Shown here piece after piece: positions 35,326 through 45,609 of a DNA stretch of 64,000 nucleotides. The stretch spans positions 310,001-374,000 of the forward strand of contig NZ_LT629804.1 in assembly GCF_900105865.1 (NCBI RefSeq). Reading direction: 5' to 3'. The DNA is from Arcanobacterium phocae (GTDB lineage: Bacteria > Actinomycetota > Actinomycetes > Actinomycetales > Actinomycetaceae). The notes under the pieces are model-generated. The model had not been told where the DNA came from and searched no databases. It worked only from the letters and a program-made list of their open reading frames with translations. Each line of letters begins with the position of its first letter. Within the stretch, counting starts at the first letter, position 1. The translations under genes were made by a program, and so were the position numbers.

Positions 35326-35727
35326 ATGAAACTTCTTATGCGAATCTTGTGCAACGCTGTGGCGTTGTGGATAGTTACCATACTGCTCAGTGGCTTTGCC
35401 TTGCGCCAGCCCACAATTGCTCAACTGTCCAATCTTGACCCCCAAGTACAATCAATTATTGCCCTGATTATTTCCGGCGCAATCTTGGCCATCGTCAATT
35501 CATTCGTGCGCCCAATCGTTAAGTTCTTCTCCCTGCCGATATATATTTTGACGCTCGGATTGTTCTTCGTCGTCGTCAATGGCGCAATGTTGATGCTCAC
35601 AAGCTGGATTTCAGGACAACTCGGGGTAGGAATCATCATCGATGGTTTCGCGTGGGCACTCGTGGGCGGCATCATCATTTCCGTGGTGAACACAGCTCTT
35701 GATGTTCTCGTTCCGGGCAAGCACTGA
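35326..35727 (+). CDS. phage holin family (YvlD-like) membrane protein
   Basis: A 133-residue protein with four hydrophobic helices. The segment IISGAILAIVNSFVRPIVKF then FSLPIYILTLGLFFVVVNGA is the family signature of the four-TM 'mycobacterial holin' (YvlD) type. Despite the name these are chromosomal membrane proteins, and there are no phage genes nearby. TAAGCT lies 6 nt before the ATG, suggesting a leaderless mRNA. Confidence 0.8.
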   Translation: MKLLMRILCNAVALWIVTILLSGFALRQPTIAQLSNLDPQVQSIIALIISGAILAIVNSFVRPIVKFFSLPIYILTLGLFFVVVNGAMLMLTSWISGQLGVGIIIDGFAWALVGGIIISVVNTALDVLVPGKH

Positions 35728-35743
35728 TGCCATACTAGAACCC

Positions 35744-36403
35744 ATGTTGACTCTCGCATTAATCGCTCAAGCTGGCGATTCTCAAGATTTAACCGGAATC
35801 GCCGCCTGGACGGTGGACTTAATGGATAAGCTGGGTGGCCTTGGTGTTGCCTTGATTATCGCCATCGAAAACATCTTCCCACCGATTCCTTCCGAGGTTG
35901 TTCTACCGTTAGCTGGATTTACGGCATCAAAGGGTGGTTCGTTAACTTTCGTTAGCGCACTGGTGTGGTCAACGATTGGTTCCGTCGTCGGAGCGCTTAT
36001 TCTCTACGGCATCGCCTATCTTTTTGGTCGCGAGCGCACGCGGGCATTTCTGAACTGGTTGCCATTAACGAAAGAGTCCGACGTCGATAAAACCGAGGCG
36101 TTTTTCGAAAAATATGAACGCCCTGCTGTTTTCTTCGGCAGAATGTTACCTATTTTCCGGTCGCTTATTTCGCTTCCTGCGGGCGTCATCAAAATGAATA
36201 TTCCATTGTTCATTGTGCTCACAACGGTCGGCTCGCTTATCTGGAATACCGCGCTCATCGGTGCTGGTTTTATGCTTGGCGAAAACTGGGCATTAGTGGA
36301 GCAATACGTCGGGCTAGCATCAAAGATCGTTGCTGGGCTCGTCGTCATAGCAGTGATCGTCTGGATGAGTATGCGTCTGCGAGCTCGTAAACGGAATCAG
36401 TGA
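35744..36403 (+). CDS. DedA family membrane protein
   Basis: A 219-residue DedA/VTT-family protein. Landmarks are IENIFPPIPSEVVLPLAGF (residues 35-53), YLFGRERTRAFLNW, and the central FFGRMLPIFRSLISLPAGVI with the conserved F-x-R and G. Family members are implicated in lipid scrambling and membrane homeostasis. I start at the ATG at 35744; the frame extends upstream into the previous gene. CATACT lies 7 nt before it. Confidence 0.92.
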   Translation: MLTLALIAQAGDSQDLTGIAAWTVDLMDKLGGLGVALIIAIENIFPPIPSEVVLPLAGFTASKGGSLTFVSALVWSTIGSVVGALILYGIAYLFGRERTRAFLNWLPLTKESDVDKTEAFFEKYERPAVFFGRMLPIFRSLISLPAGVIKMNIPLFIVLTTVGSLIWNTALIGAGFMLGENWALVEQYVGLASKIVAGLVVIAVIVWMSMRLRARKRNQ

Positions 36404-36486
36404 TAACGGCCCGTCTCTCTGTCGATTTACCGATTTATTACCCTTCCCGGTATTCTTAGAAGAAGAATTCCAACAAAGGGGTAAAC

Positions 36487-37956
36487 GTGACCACTACATA
36501 TTTAGTAGCTGTTTCAGACAGCCAGGCCGAATCATTTCTCAAGTATGGCTACGATCTGGTTGCCGGTTTCGCTGTTGATGCAGCCGATGTTGCTGACGTG
36601 ACTGAGGTGAGTGCACTCCTCGATTTGTTGCAGTTGCGTTACCCAGATTCTCCATTTAGAGATGACGCTCCCCTCGATATTCTTCATATTCCGGCTGATG
36701 CTTTCACCCATGCACGTCACGCTGTCGGCCCACTCCACCCACAAGCATTTCGCGGTGGTGTAATTGATTTTGCTCCCTACGATGGTTCCGGCATTGCACA
36801 AGGCGGCGGAGTTCGCACCGATCTCCTCCTGCTAGATCCGTGCCGACTCACGGCAGGCACACGACTCTGGCGCTTCACTCCTGGCGAATCTGAACCAGAA
36901 TTGCGCGGGGTCTATCACGGCATTGCTTTTGGTTGGGAAGATACCGAAACTGGCACATTTGCTGCTGGCGTCCCGTCACCTTATGCAGGTGCACTCGTGA
37001 AGCGAGACTGGGGAGACATTCCTTGCGATGTGGAAATAGTTGACGGTAAGCCAGTAGCCCTCACCATGGTGGCTCCATTCCAGCCGGAAGCCGAAGACGG
37101 CTTCGAACAGCTCGAAAGCCAACTGTGGGCCAAGCGGATCGCCTATGACGATTCCCTTCATGTTTTCACTCAGCTGGCACTCGCCCAGCTTTCTGGCATT
37201 CCGGTTCGTGTGATGCGAGCGGTTGCAACCGGTGAGGACGAAATCAAGTTCCATATCGTTTCTATGTTGCCTGATGCGCCTTACTGTTCTGCCGTGAATT
37301 TCCAGCGGTGGGCCGGCGCTACCTATAACGCCTTGGCATTACCAGAAGACTTGGAAAACAAGAACCAGCAGGAAGCTACCCCGGTTTCTTGGGATGTTAC
37401 CGATCGTCCGGCAGCGACCGCTATTCGTAATGACCCATTTGATGCCACCGATCAAAATACAATCGTACAGGAGACATTTAACCTGCTCGGCCAAACAACT
37501 CCGCCATCGTGGACCGAAGTGTCCTTGCAGGTTCAGATCGTTGGTGACCAAGTCATTTACGAAGCCAATGCAAAGCTTAGCGAAGACCAAGGGGCACGTC
37601 TGAAAGTCATCCCGACCGCCATTTTGCACTATCTGCGGCAACTGAAGAAGTTGCGGATTGCCGCTGGCGAAGGCCCATTCTTCACTATTGTCTTGCATGC
37701 GGTGAAAGAAGGACAAGGAACCGTTTCGCTCAACGCTAAAGCTCTGCCTCCGTATGCCGATCAGGTCCCAGAATCCGAGTGGATCAAGGAACTCGAGATC
37801 GTCAAGCGTAGCGGTAAGGAAGTGCCGGAATGGCTCAGCGCTAAGGTTCTGTCACCTACTGCTCCGACCAGCGCATTTGGCCCTGGCGCCGCACAGCACG
37901 AGATAAACGCTCCTGATCTGACGGCCAATATTTCGTCGGCTTCGGATAGCGAATAA
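36487..37956 (+). CDS. hypothetical protein, no family recognised
   Basis: A 489-residue, acidic, soluble protein starting at a GTG with AAGGGG seven bases upstream. No membrane segment or signal peptide is seen. Two parts can be guessed: an N-terminal alpha/beta part (about 1-290) and a C-terminal part (about 325-440) with VSLQVQIVGDQVIYEANAKL and a helix LHYLRQLKKLRI followed by PFFTIVLHAVKEGQGTVSLN. The last 40 residues are Ala/Ser/Pro-rich. Codon use resembles that of the housekeeping neighbours, so it is likely a vertically inherited, lineage-restricted gene. A terminator follows. Confidence 0.7.
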   Translation: MTTTYLVAVSDSQAESFLKYGYDLVAGFAVDAADVADVTEVSALLDLLQLRYPDSPFRDDAPLDILHIPADAFTHARHAVGPLHPQAFRGGVIDFAPYDGSGIAQGGGVRTDLLLLDPCRLTAGTRLWRFTPGESEPELRGVYHGIAFGWEDTETGTFAAGVPSPYAGALVKRDWGDIPCDVEIVDGKPVALTMVAPFQPEAEDGFEQLESQLWAKRIAYDDSLHVFTQLALAQLSGIPVRVMRAVATGEDEIKFHIVSMLPDAPYCSAVNFQRWAGATYNALALPEDLENKNQQEATPVSWDVTDRPAATAIRNDPFDATDQNTIVQETFNLLGQTTPPSWTEVSLQVQIVGDQVIYEANAKLSEDQGARLKVIPTAILHYLRQLKKLRIAAGEGPFFTIVLHAVKEGQGTVSLNAKALPPYADQVPESEWIKELEIVKRSGKEVPEWLSAKVLSPTAPTSAFGPGAAQHEINAPDLTANISSASDSE

Positions 37957-37969
37957 TTCCACCCTTTTC

Positions 37970-38007
37970 TTGCCCCGCTACTTGTGTCATGATTGGTAGC
38001 GGGGCAA
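37970..38007 (+). terminator. terminator before copZ
   Basis: A 12-bp stem (TTGCCCCGCTAC and complement) with a 14-nt loop, followed by TTTAATTAAAA, lies 13 bp after the preceding stop. It closes that transcript just upstream of the copZ ribosome binding site. Confidence 0.7.
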
Positions 38008-38033
38008 TTTAATTAAAAATGAAAGGACTTCCT

Positions 38034-38264
38034 ATGTCTACTACAACTCTTCACGTTTCCGGTTTAACCTGCGGGCACTGCGCTGCGCACGTCACCGAGG
38101 AGCTGTCCGAAATCGCCGGGGTTGCCAACATTAATGTTGATCTCCATCCAAGCGAAGTTTCCGTTGTTACCTTCGATTCGCAAAATCCGGTATCCGACGA
38201 CGACGTTCGGGCTGCTATTGCAGAAGCTGGCAACTACACGGTGGAAAGCATCGAAACAAAGTGA
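38034..38264 (+). CDS. copZ: heavy-metal-associated domain copper chaperone
   Basis: A 76-residue ferredoxin-like HMA protein with the metal site SGLTCGHCAAHV (CxxC at residues 12-15). It delivers Cu(I) to the adjacent P-type ATPase. The ATG at 38034 is preceded by GAAAGGA at the right distance; an in-frame ATG at 38019 lies before that Shine-Dalgarno. The stop overlaps the ATPase GTG start. Confidence 0.92.
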   Translation: MSTTTLHVSGLTCGHCAAHVTEELSEIAGVANINVDLHPSEVSVVTFDSQNPVSDDDVRAAIAEAGNYTVESIETK

Positions 38265-40444
38265 ACATTGATCTCAAGATTACGGGCATGACATGTGCGT
38301 CGTGTTCGGCTCGGGTGGAGAAAAAGCTCAACAAGGTTGACGGGGTTACCGCCGTCGTCAATCTGGCTACTGAACGGGCACATGTTGAGTTTCCGCCGCA
38401 GCTCACGGACGCGGATCTCATTGCAGTGGTTGAAAAGGCCGGCTATGGGGCTAGCGTGATCGAGGACGAGACTCCTGATACGTCAGATTCACAGGCTCGC
38501 AGTGATGATTTACGACGCCGGTTTATCGTGTCCGCAATCTTGAGTGTTCCTATCATTGCCCTATCGATGGTCCCGGCGTGGCAGTTTGCTGGCTGGCAGT
38601 GGCTAGTGACCGCTTTAGGTATTCCGGTGGCTTTCTGGGCAGGGTGGCCGTTCCACCGCTCTGCGTTTGTTGGAGCACGCCACGGCACATCCACAATGAA
38701 CACGCTCGTATCGTTAGGTGTTCTAGCCTCGATGGGCTGGTCGCTGTGGGCGCTGATATTTGGTGGCGCCGGGCATCTGGGATACACGATGTCCATGAGC
38801 GGGTTGCTCAATCTCGAATCGCATGGACACACCCATATCTATATCGAGTCGGCCGCTATGATCGTCACGTTCTTGTTGTTGGGACGGTGGCTGGAATCGC
38901 GTTCCCGACGGCGCGCTGGCGATGCGTTGCGGTTGCTTCTTTCCACCGGGGCGCCTTCGGCACATGTGGTGGAACGCAGTGACGGCACGGTTACGGACCA
39001 AACTATCCCGGCTGCCGATCTGGCGGTTGGCGATATTTTTGTGGTTCATGCCGGGCAAAAGATTCCTACCGACGGCGTTGTTGTTGCTGGTTCCAGTGCA
39101 GTTGATGCGTCACTTATTACCGGCGAATCAACGCCGATTGATGTGGCCGACGGCGATTCCGTTATTGGAGCAACACTGGTAACGAATGGTTCGTTGCGGG
39201 TTCGCGCCACTCGAATCGGCGCAGATACCACGTTGGCTCAGATGGGCCGGCTACTGGAACAAGCCCAGGTGGAAAAAGCTCCATTACAGCGGTTGGCTGA
39301 TCGAATTGCCAGTGTTTTTGTGCCAGGAGTTATCCTCATTGCATTGGCTACGTTCATTGTGCGGCTAACGGTGATCGGTAACCCAATCGACATCGCGCTC
39401 GCATCTGCAATCACGGTGTTAGTTGTTGCGTGCCCGTGTGCGCTTGGGCTAGCTACCCCAACTGCATTATTGGTTGGTTCCGGACGGCTATCTCAACACG
39501 GAGTATTGATTTCTGGTCCAGAAGCACTCGAAAATGCCCACTCGCTTGACGCAATAGCGTTAGATAAAACCGGCACACTCACCACTGGAGATTTGGCGCT
39601 CGTTGAAGCAGTGCAGACAAGCGACGTCGATGTTCTTTCGATTCTTGCCGGTATCGAATCGCATTCTCATCACCCGTTAGCACGCGCAATCGTGCGGGCT
39701 GCTCAGGAACAAGATCATCCATTCGCCACAGTCAGCGACGTTCGCGAGGAAGCCGGCCGGGGCTTGAGCGCACGCTGGAATGACACCACGGTGTATGCTG
39801 GTAGCCTCACATGGCTCAGCCAAAACAATGTTCCATTGCCAGGACTACCCGCATCCGGAACGCTAGTTGCTTGTGGTAGCACAACCGAGTTTTACGGATA
39901 TGCACTGCTATCTGACACGATCCGTCCTGAGGCACGCGAGACTTTGACATGGCTTCGTGACCAAGGGATCGAGCCGATCATGATAACTGGCGACACTGAG
40001 GCCAGCGCGCACGCCGTCGCCGATGAGCTCGGCATTTCCCAGGTTCATGCCAATGTGTTGCCGGCCGATAAACTCGCCATTGTTCACCGACTCCAGCAAA
40101 CCGGACGAAAAGTCGCGATGGTAGGCGATGGAATAAATGATACGGCCGCGTTGGCTGCCGCAGATCTCTCCATCGCGATGGGATCCGGCACAGATGTTGC
40201 CCAGGCAAGCGCCGATGTCACGATCGTGCAATCACGTATTGGTGTTATTCCTACTATGTTGCGGATTGGTCAAAAAACGCTTCGTATTATTAAGGAAAAC
40301 TTGGCGTGGGCCTTTGGTTATAACGTGATCGCGATCCCGCTAGCTATGTTTGGCGTGATTGCTCCTGGATTAGCGGCGATCGCTATGGCAAGCTCGTCAG
40401 TGATTGTTGTGGCGAACTCGTTACGGTTACGCAACGCTCAATAG
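38261..40444 (+). CDS. copA: copper-translocating P1B-type ATPase
   Basis: A 727-residue membrane ATPase that exports Cu(I). It has an N-terminal HMA domain with MTCASCSARV, about eight helices, the actuator motif TGES (in DASLITGESTPID), the intramembrane CPC in VVACPCALGLATPTALL (about residue 392), the phosphorylation site DKTGTLT (about 436), the HP dipeptide in SHHPLARAI, and MVGDGINDTAAL. The GTG start overlaps copZ (GTGA). Metal choice (Cu/Ag) follows from CPC and copZ. Confidence 0.95.
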   Translation: MNIDLKITGMTCASCSARVEKKLNKVDGVTAVVNLATERAHVEFPPQLTDADLIAVVEKAGYGASVIEDETPDTSDSQARSDDLRRRFIVSAILSVPIIALSMVPAWQFAGWQWLVTALGIPVAFWAGWPFHRSAFVGARHGTSTMNTLVSLGVLASMGWSLWALIFGGAGHLGYTMSMSGLLNLESHGHTHIYIESAAMIVTFLLLGRWLESRSRRRAGDALRLLLSTGAPSAHVVERSDGTVTDQTIPAADLAVGDIFVVHAGQKIPTDGVVVAGSSAVDASLITGESTPIDVADGDSVIGATLVTNGSLRVRATRIGADTTLAQMGRLLEQAQVEKAPLQRLADRIASVFVPGVILIALATFIVRLTVIGNPIDIALASAITVLVVACPCALGLATPTALLVGSGRLSQHGVLISGPEALENAHSLDAIALDKTGTLTTGDLALVEAVQTSDVDVLSILAGIESHSHHPLARAIVRAAQEQDHPFATVSDVREEAGRGLSARWNDTTVYAGSLTWLSQNNVPLPGLPASGTLVACGSTTEFYGYALLSDTIRPEARETLTWLRDQGIEPIMITGDTEASAHAVADELGISQVHANVLPADKLAIVHRLQQTGRKVAMVGDGINDTAALAAADLSIAMGSGTDVAQASADVTIVQSRIGVIPTMLRIGQKTLRIIKENLAWAFGYNVIAIPLAMFGVIAPGLAAIAMASSSVIVVANSLRLRNAQ

Positions 40445-40489
40445 TCCGCTGACAAACACGAGGGCGCCGATACACGTTAGGATTGAAGG

Positions 40490-43120
40490 GTGAAAACAGC
40501 AACGCCCTTATCATCTGAACCGGTTCGTGATCCTGCACGTAAGGTGCTTCTGGTTGATGCACCACAGCGCTGGATGCGTCAACCAGCTGATTTGGTGGGC
40601 GCTCTGGTCGCGTTCTTGGCGATCGCTGGGGTTGTTGTTTTATCTATGTACGGACGGCTAACCGTGCTGGGCGTAACAAGCGACGTGCGGGCTGCTACGT
40701 CGAGTTTGTTGGAACAGATTTTCTTTGTCCCAATCAATATTCTTGAAGGTCTTGTTTCGTTCTTCATTCCGCTGGCGTTACTTATCGATATGCTTGTGCA
40801 CCGGCGCTGGCGCACTGCAGTTACTGCACTCGTGGCAAGTATCGCAACCGTGGGGCTTACTGAGCTTTCACACATCATCGTGGATCACTTTCTCAAGACC
40901 ATTCCAGCCTCATTTACATCGCCACTTCTTATGTTTACCGATCCCACCCCTTACCTTGCTGTGATCGCAGCCTTACTGACGATCGCCGGGGGTTTCCGTG
41001 GGAATCGCTTAGTACGCTGGGGCTGGATTTTAACAATTTTCGTTGCCCTGTTACTGGTTCTACAAGGTAAACAAACCTTGCCAAGCGCGGTAGCAACGGC
41101 GCTTCTTGGGGTTGGTATAGCGCTGCTATCTCGATTTGTTATCGGCGCATTGCCCCGACGGATCACCGGAGCGGAGTTTGTTGATTTAGTACGCCGCGCG
41201 GGTATCGATCCGGTAAAAATCATTCGCCACGATATCGACGTAAGCGACGATGTTGCCGCCTGGTCGGTTTCTTCACATGGGGCAATCGGTTACGAAGATA
41301 CCGGAACTATCCAGCGCATCACATCGATGTGGAGTTCGTCCGGCGCTGTCACTGATTATCCTGATCCTGAAACAGCACAAAAACTTGAGCGTTCCGCCAC
41401 TATGGTGGCTGCCCCGGAAATGAATGGTCCGGCGATGGCTGCCCATGTCCGCGCTGCGTTCCCAGCATTCCGACCAGCTTCAGTGTCCCGAATGTATGTG
41501 GTCACTGATGCTGATGGTGCCACCTACCAGGTACATGTTCTCGATGAAGACCGGCTTATTGTTAGCGCATTAGCGGATTTATGGCGTCAGTTCCGACTGA
41601 AGATCACCTATCGCGAAGGAGCTCGCACATTAGGCGACGCCGCCCAACAGCATGTGTTGATGCAGCTCGCGGTAGAGAAGGCCGGTATTTCTCATAAGCT
41701 ATTTGTGGGCGATTCCCATGGGGATTCATCAGTGTGCTTGATCTATCAGGTTCCGCAATCAGTGTTGTTGGACGACGTCGATGGTCGCATTATTTCTGAC
41801 GACGTGATTGACTCCTTGTGGGATAACCTCCAAAAAGCACACGTTCGCGGCATGTCACATGGTGATCTCCACGCTGGTTGTGTGCGTGTTGACGACGACG
41901 GCTTATATATCGCCAACTGGCAAGATGGCTCATTGCTGGCATCGGAAACTGTTCGTCTTGTGGATTTGGCTCAAGGCTTAGCGATGCTCGCCGGAATTGT
42001 GGGAATTGATCGGGCGGTGGAGTCCTTGACACGCTCGGTGCGATATGAGCGAATCATGGCACTCGTGCCACTGCTTCAAAAGACGATTATGCCGCCACGC
42101 ACCCGCGAGGATTTCCCGAAAGCTAAGGATTTCCAACAGATTCGGCAAGAACTAGAAGATCGGTTGCCGGACGCAAGTGCGATGGAACCGGTGGAGATCA
42201 AGCGTTTTTCGCCGAAAACTATTATCACGGTGTCCATCGGTGTTATCGCAGTCTATCTCCTGGCAGCATCGGTAAACTTTACTGAATTGTCGCAAGCGAT
42301 TCGGGCCGCGAACCCGATGTGGATGATCTTGTCCTTCCTCACTGGATTGTTGACATATCTGGGGGCAGCTATAACGCTCAAGGCTTACACCCAAGAACAT
42401 GTGCCGCTGGGTCAATCCATTTTAGTGCAGGTGGCGGCTTCCCTCGTCACTCTCGTTGCCCCGGCTGGCATTGGTCCGGCCGCGCTGAATCTGCGGTTCT
42501 TGCAAAAGAAGAATGTAGGAACGGCTCCCGCGGTTGCAACAGTCACGGTTGTGCAGTTGGCTCAGTTTATTACCACGGTGATATCGCTGATTGCGTTGAC
42601 GCTGATTACTGGCGAACTCGGTGCCCTGTCGATGCCGTCTAGCTCGGTGATGATGAGTATTGGGCTGGCTGTTGCAGCAATTGCAGCAGTGTTCTTGATT
42701 CGCCCGTTGCGTGCTTGGATTCTTACGAAGATTCAACCGACCGTGGAGCAGATTTGGCCCCGCCTGGTCTGGTTGGGTACTCATCCGCGCCGGCTAGCGT
42801 TCGGATTCTTAGGCTCAGTCATCATGACCGTAGCCTTCGTGGCGTGTTTCGGTTTCGCGTTAGGCGCGTTCGGCTACCAGTTACCGTTGGTGACGTTAGC
42901 AGTCACCTATCTCATCTCCAATTCGGTTGGCTCGCTGGTACCGTCACCGGGCGGTATCGGACCGGTTGAAGCCGCACTCACAGGTGGTTTGGTTTTGGCC
43001 GGCATCCCGTATTCGGTTGCATTGTCTACCGCGGTTTTGTATCGGTTGTTTACGTTCTGGGGTCGCGTGCCACTGGGATGGATTGCGTTACGCATTGCCA
43101 CCAAACGCAATTACATTTAG
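40490..43120 (+). CDS. flippase-like (LPG synthase TM domain) protein with a kinase-like domain
   Basis: An 876-residue membrane protein. Residues about 30-230 hold six to seven helices; about 235-560 is a cytosolic domain resembling an ABC1/aminoglycoside-kinase fold, with HGDLHAGCVRVDDDGLYIAN at about 457-476; about 575-876 holds the eight-helix YbhN/UPF0104 lysylphosphatidylglycerol-synthase TM domain ending SLVPSPGGIGPVEAALTGGL. In the kinase part the Asn after HGDLH is replaced by Cys and the DFG-type Asp by Asn, so catalysis is doubtful. The start is a GTG with GGATTGAAGG. Lipid flipping or cell-envelope modification is inferred from the TM domain only. Confidence 0.85.
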   Translation: MKTATPLSSEPVRDPARKVLLVDAPQRWMRQPADLVGALVAFLAIAGVVVLSMYGRLTVLGVTSDVRAATSSLLEQIFFVPINILEGLVSFFIPLALLIDMLVHRRWRTAVTALVASIATVGLTELSHIIVDHFLKTIPASFTSPLLMFTDPTPYLAVIAALLTIAGGFRGNRLVRWGWILTIFVALLLVLQGKQTLPSAVATALLGVGIALLSRFVIGALPRRITGAEFVDLVRRAGIDPVKIIRHDIDVSDDVAAWSVSSHGAIGYEDTGTIQRITSMWSSSGAVTDYPDPETAQKLERSATMVAAPEMNGPAMAAHVRAAFPAFRPASVSRMYVVTDADGATYQVHVLDEDRLIVSALADLWRQFRLKITYREGARTLGDAAQQHVLMQLAVEKAGISHKLFVGDSHGDSSVCLIYQVPQSVLLDDVDGRIISDDVIDSLWDNLQKAHVRGMSHGDLHAGCVRVDDDGLYIANWQDGSLLASETVRLVDLAQGLAMLAGIVGIDRAVESLTRSVRYERIMALVPLLQKTIMPPRTREDFPKAKDFQQIRQELEDRLPDASAMEPVEIKRFSPKTIITVSIGVIAVYLLAASVNFTELSQAIRAANPMWMILSFLTGLLTYLGAAITLKAYTQEHVPLGQSILVQVAASLVTLVAPAGIGPAALNLRFLQKKNVGTAPAVATVTVVQLAQFITTVISLIALTLITGELGALSMPSSSVMMSIGLAVAAIAAVFLIRPLRAWILTKIQPTVEQIWPRLVWLGTHPRRLAFGFLGSVIMTVAFVACFGFALGAFGYQLPLVTLAVTYLISNSVGSLVPSPGGIGPVEAALTGGLVLAGIPYSVALSTAVLYRLFTFWGRVPLGWIALRIATKRNYI

Positions 43121-43132
43121 TAGACTAGAGTC

Positions 43133-44815
43133 ATGAACGAACGCGCAGGAACTCTGGCTCAGCAATCTGACCTTATCGACGTCGATGCTCTCATCAGCGC
43201 CTACTATGACATTGAACCCGATCCAGCAAACCCAGCCCAGCAGGTTGTGTTTGGTACATCGGGTCACCGTGGTTCTGCTTTCGACGGGGCCTTCAACGAA
43301 GCCCACATCGTAGCAACCACCCAAGCAATCGTGGAATACCGTCATGCTCACGGCATTGATGGCCCGCTGTATATCGGCCGCGATACTCACGCACTCTCGG
43401 AACCAGCAGAGCGTACTGCATTGGAAGTTTTAGCGGCGAACGACGTCGAAGTTCGGATTGACGCTCGTCATTCCTGGACTCCTACCCCAGCGGTTTCCCT
43501 CGCAATTTTGACGGCGAACGGGGCTGACACGTTCGACGGCGTCCGCACCTCCGGTCCGGGGTTGGCTGACGGCATCGTCGTCACCCCGTCCCACAATCCT
43601 CCACGCGACGGCGGTTTCAAGTACAACCCACCGCACGGTGGCCCGGCAGGTTCGGATGCTACCTCGGCAATTGCGCAGCGTGCGAACGAAATTTTGCGTG
43701 AAGGTTGGCGCAATGTGCCACGTGTTCCGTTCGACGTCGCCGCTAAGGCAGATACGACGCGCGGCCATGATTATCTATCTGCCTATGTGGATGATCTGCA
43801 AACAATTATCGATCTTGAAACGATCCGGGATGCCGGCGTACGCATCGGCGCCGACCCGATGGGTGGCGCATCAGCCGAATATTGGGGTGCAATCGCCGAG
43901 CGTTACGGCCTCGACCTCACAGTTGTGAACCCTACCGTGGATCCAACGTGGCGTTTTATGACTCTCGATTGGGACGGCAAGATCCGCATGGATTGTTCGT
44001 CTCCGTATGCGATGGCTTCGTTGTTGAACCGGATGAAGGCGGACGACGCCGGTCGCTCACCGTTCGATATTGCTACCGGTAACGATGCTGATTCGGATCG
44101 TCACGGTATTGTCACCCCGGATGCTGGGTTGATGAACCCGAACCATTATTTGGCTGTTGCTATCAACTATTTGTTCACGCATCGCCCACAGTGGCCGTCA
44201 GGTGCTGGCGTTGGTAAGACGCTGGTATCGTCGTCGTTAATCGATCGGGTCGTGGGCAATATCGGACGAAAGCTCGTCGAAGTTCCGGTCGGATTCAAGT
44301 GGTTTGTGCCCGGGTTGATCTCTGGGAAGATTGGGTTTGGCGGTGAAGAATCTGCCGGTGCGTCGTTCTTGCGGAAGAACGGTACCGTGTGGACCACCGA
44401 TAAAGATGGTCTGATTATGGATCTGTTGGCGGCCGAGATCACTGCGGTGACAGGGAAGAGCCCCTCGCAGTTGCATCGTGAGCTGGTGGCGGAGTTTGGT
44501 GCGTCGTCGTATGCCCGAATCGATGCGGCCGCAACGAAAGCCGAAAAAGCGAAGTTGGCTGCGTTGGCCCCAGCTGACGTGACTGCTACCGAGCTTGCTG
44601 GCGAAACGATCACGTCCCGGCTGGTTGAAGCACCGGGTAACGGTGCGAAGATTGGCGGAATGAAAGTGACCACGGAGAACGCGTGGTTTGCAGCTCGCCC
44701 ATCGGGTACTGAGGACGTCTACAAGGTCTACGCCGAATCTTTCCACGGTGACGAACACTTGGCTCGGGTTCAAAACGAAGCCAAGGCCGTTGTTGCTGCT
44801 GCGCTAGAATCCTAA
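43133..44815 (+). CDS. pgm: phosphoglucomutase, alpha-D-glucose phosphate-specific
   Basis: It interconverts glucose-1-phosphate and glucose-6-phosphate. The 560-residue enzyme has [19 protein letters not shown] near the N-terminus, the phosphoserine loop [20 protein letters not shown] (Ser153), the Mg-binding loop [12 protein letters not shown], the sugar-binding [12 protein letters not shown] and the C-terminal phosphate-binding [22 protein letters not shown] at 43121-43126, six nt before the ATG, suggests a leaderless mRNA. The GntR gene follows after 9 bp. Confidence 0.97.
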   Translation: MNERAGTLAQQSDLIDVDALISAYYDIEPDPANPAQQVVFGTSGHRGSAFDGAFNEAHIVATTQAIVEYRHAHGIDGPLYIGRDTHALSEPAERTALEVLAANDVEVRIDARHSWTPTPAVSLAILTANGADTFDGVRTSGPGLADGIVVTPSHNPPRDGGFKYNPPHGGPAGSDATSAIAQRANEILREGWRNVPRVPFDVAAKADTTRGHDYLSAYVDDLQTIIDLETIRDAGVRIGADPMGGASAEYWGAIAERYGLDLTVVNPTVDPTWRFMTLDWDGKIRMDCSSPYAMASLLNRMKADDAGRSPFDIATGNDADSDRHGIVTPDAGLMNPNHYLAVAINYLFTHRPQWPSGAGVGKTLVSSSLIDRVVGNIGRKLVEVPVGFKWFVPGLISGKIGFGGEESAGASFLRKNGTVWTTDKDGLIMDLLAAEITAVTGKSPSQLHRELVAEFGASSYARIDAAATKAEKAKLAALAPADVTATELAGETITSRLVEAPGNGAKIGGMKVTTENAWFAARPSGTEDVYKVYAESFHGDEHLARVQNEAKAVVAAALES

Positions 44816-44824
44816 CCAATCATT

Positions 44825-45574
44825 ATGCTCCACCCATACGCACCTCGGATCGAACTCAATCGGACCTCAGATATTCCACTTCATGTGCAAATATCGCAGC
44901 CGATCGAGCGTGCCATTATTGCCGGCGAATTGTCTGCCGGTACGGTAATCGAGAACGAGATTTCGATGGCACATCGACTCAAGGTCTCCCGGCCAACCGC
45001 CCGGCGTGCCATGCAAACGTTGGTGGAGCAAGGACTGCTGATCCGGCGGCGAGGCAAGGGCACTATTGTGGCGCCCAAGCCTCGCCACCGGCTTCTCAAA
45101 CTTTCTTCTCTTAATGAGGAGCTACGCAGGCAAGGCCAACATCCAACCACCCATATTTTGACTTATAACGTTATTCCAGCAACTGCGCGGATGGCTCAGC
45201 AACTCGATTGTTCACTCGGCACACCGGTGTTGGAACTCGAACGGTTGCGCTATCGCGACGGGGAACCTATTGCCTTGCTCTATAACTGGATGCGTGCCGA
45301 TCTCGCACCAAGTTTTGCTGATCTTGAACAGCACGGATTGTATGAGTTGATTCGTCAATCTGGAACGATTATTGCATCGACAACACAGTCGGTTGGGGCT
45401 GAGCGTCCTACTCGACGTCAGGCTAAGCTCCTGACTATCCCAGTACGTCAGCCAGTTCTCACTATCAACCGTACAGCTTTCGATGAGAAGGGCGATATTG
45501 TTGAATGGGGTATTCACACGTATCGCGGCGATATCTACCGTTATGAATCGACGGTGTTTGCCCAAGGGGAGTAA
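44825..45574 (+). CDS. GntR family (HutC-type, UTRA) regulator
   Basis: A 249-residue regulator: winged helix (IERAIIAGELSAGTVIENEI, VSRPTARRAMQTLVEQGLLI, RRRGKGTIVAP, residues 28-82) and a C-terminal UTRA ligand domain (LELERLRYRDGEPIALLYNW, then YRGDIYRYESTVFA at the end). HutC/NagR-like members sense sugars or amino-acid derivatives. It is co-directional with pgm and 9 bp downstream, so carbohydrate control is plausible but unproven. No operator could be assigned. Confidence 0.9.
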   Translation: MLHPYAPRIELNRTSDIPLHVQISQPIERAIIAGELSAGTVIENEISMAHRLKVSRPTARRAMQTLVEQGLLIRRRGKGTIVAPKPRHRLLKLSSLNEELRRQGQHPTTHILTYNVIPATARMAQQLDCSLGTPVLELERLRYRDGEPIALLYNWMRADLAPSFADLEQHGLYELIRQSGTIIASTTQSVGAERPTRRQAKLLTIPVRQPVLTINRTAFDEKGDIVEWGIHTYRGDIYRYESTVFAQGE

Positions 45575-45609
45575 ACCGTCAACGACTATCCGCTGTTTCT
45601 GCCTGACTA

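Noticed and set aside
35326..35727. Holin-like gene as evidence for a prophage
   Set aside because: It belongs to the chromosomal YvlD-type four-helix family and no phage structural, lysis or integrase genes are near.
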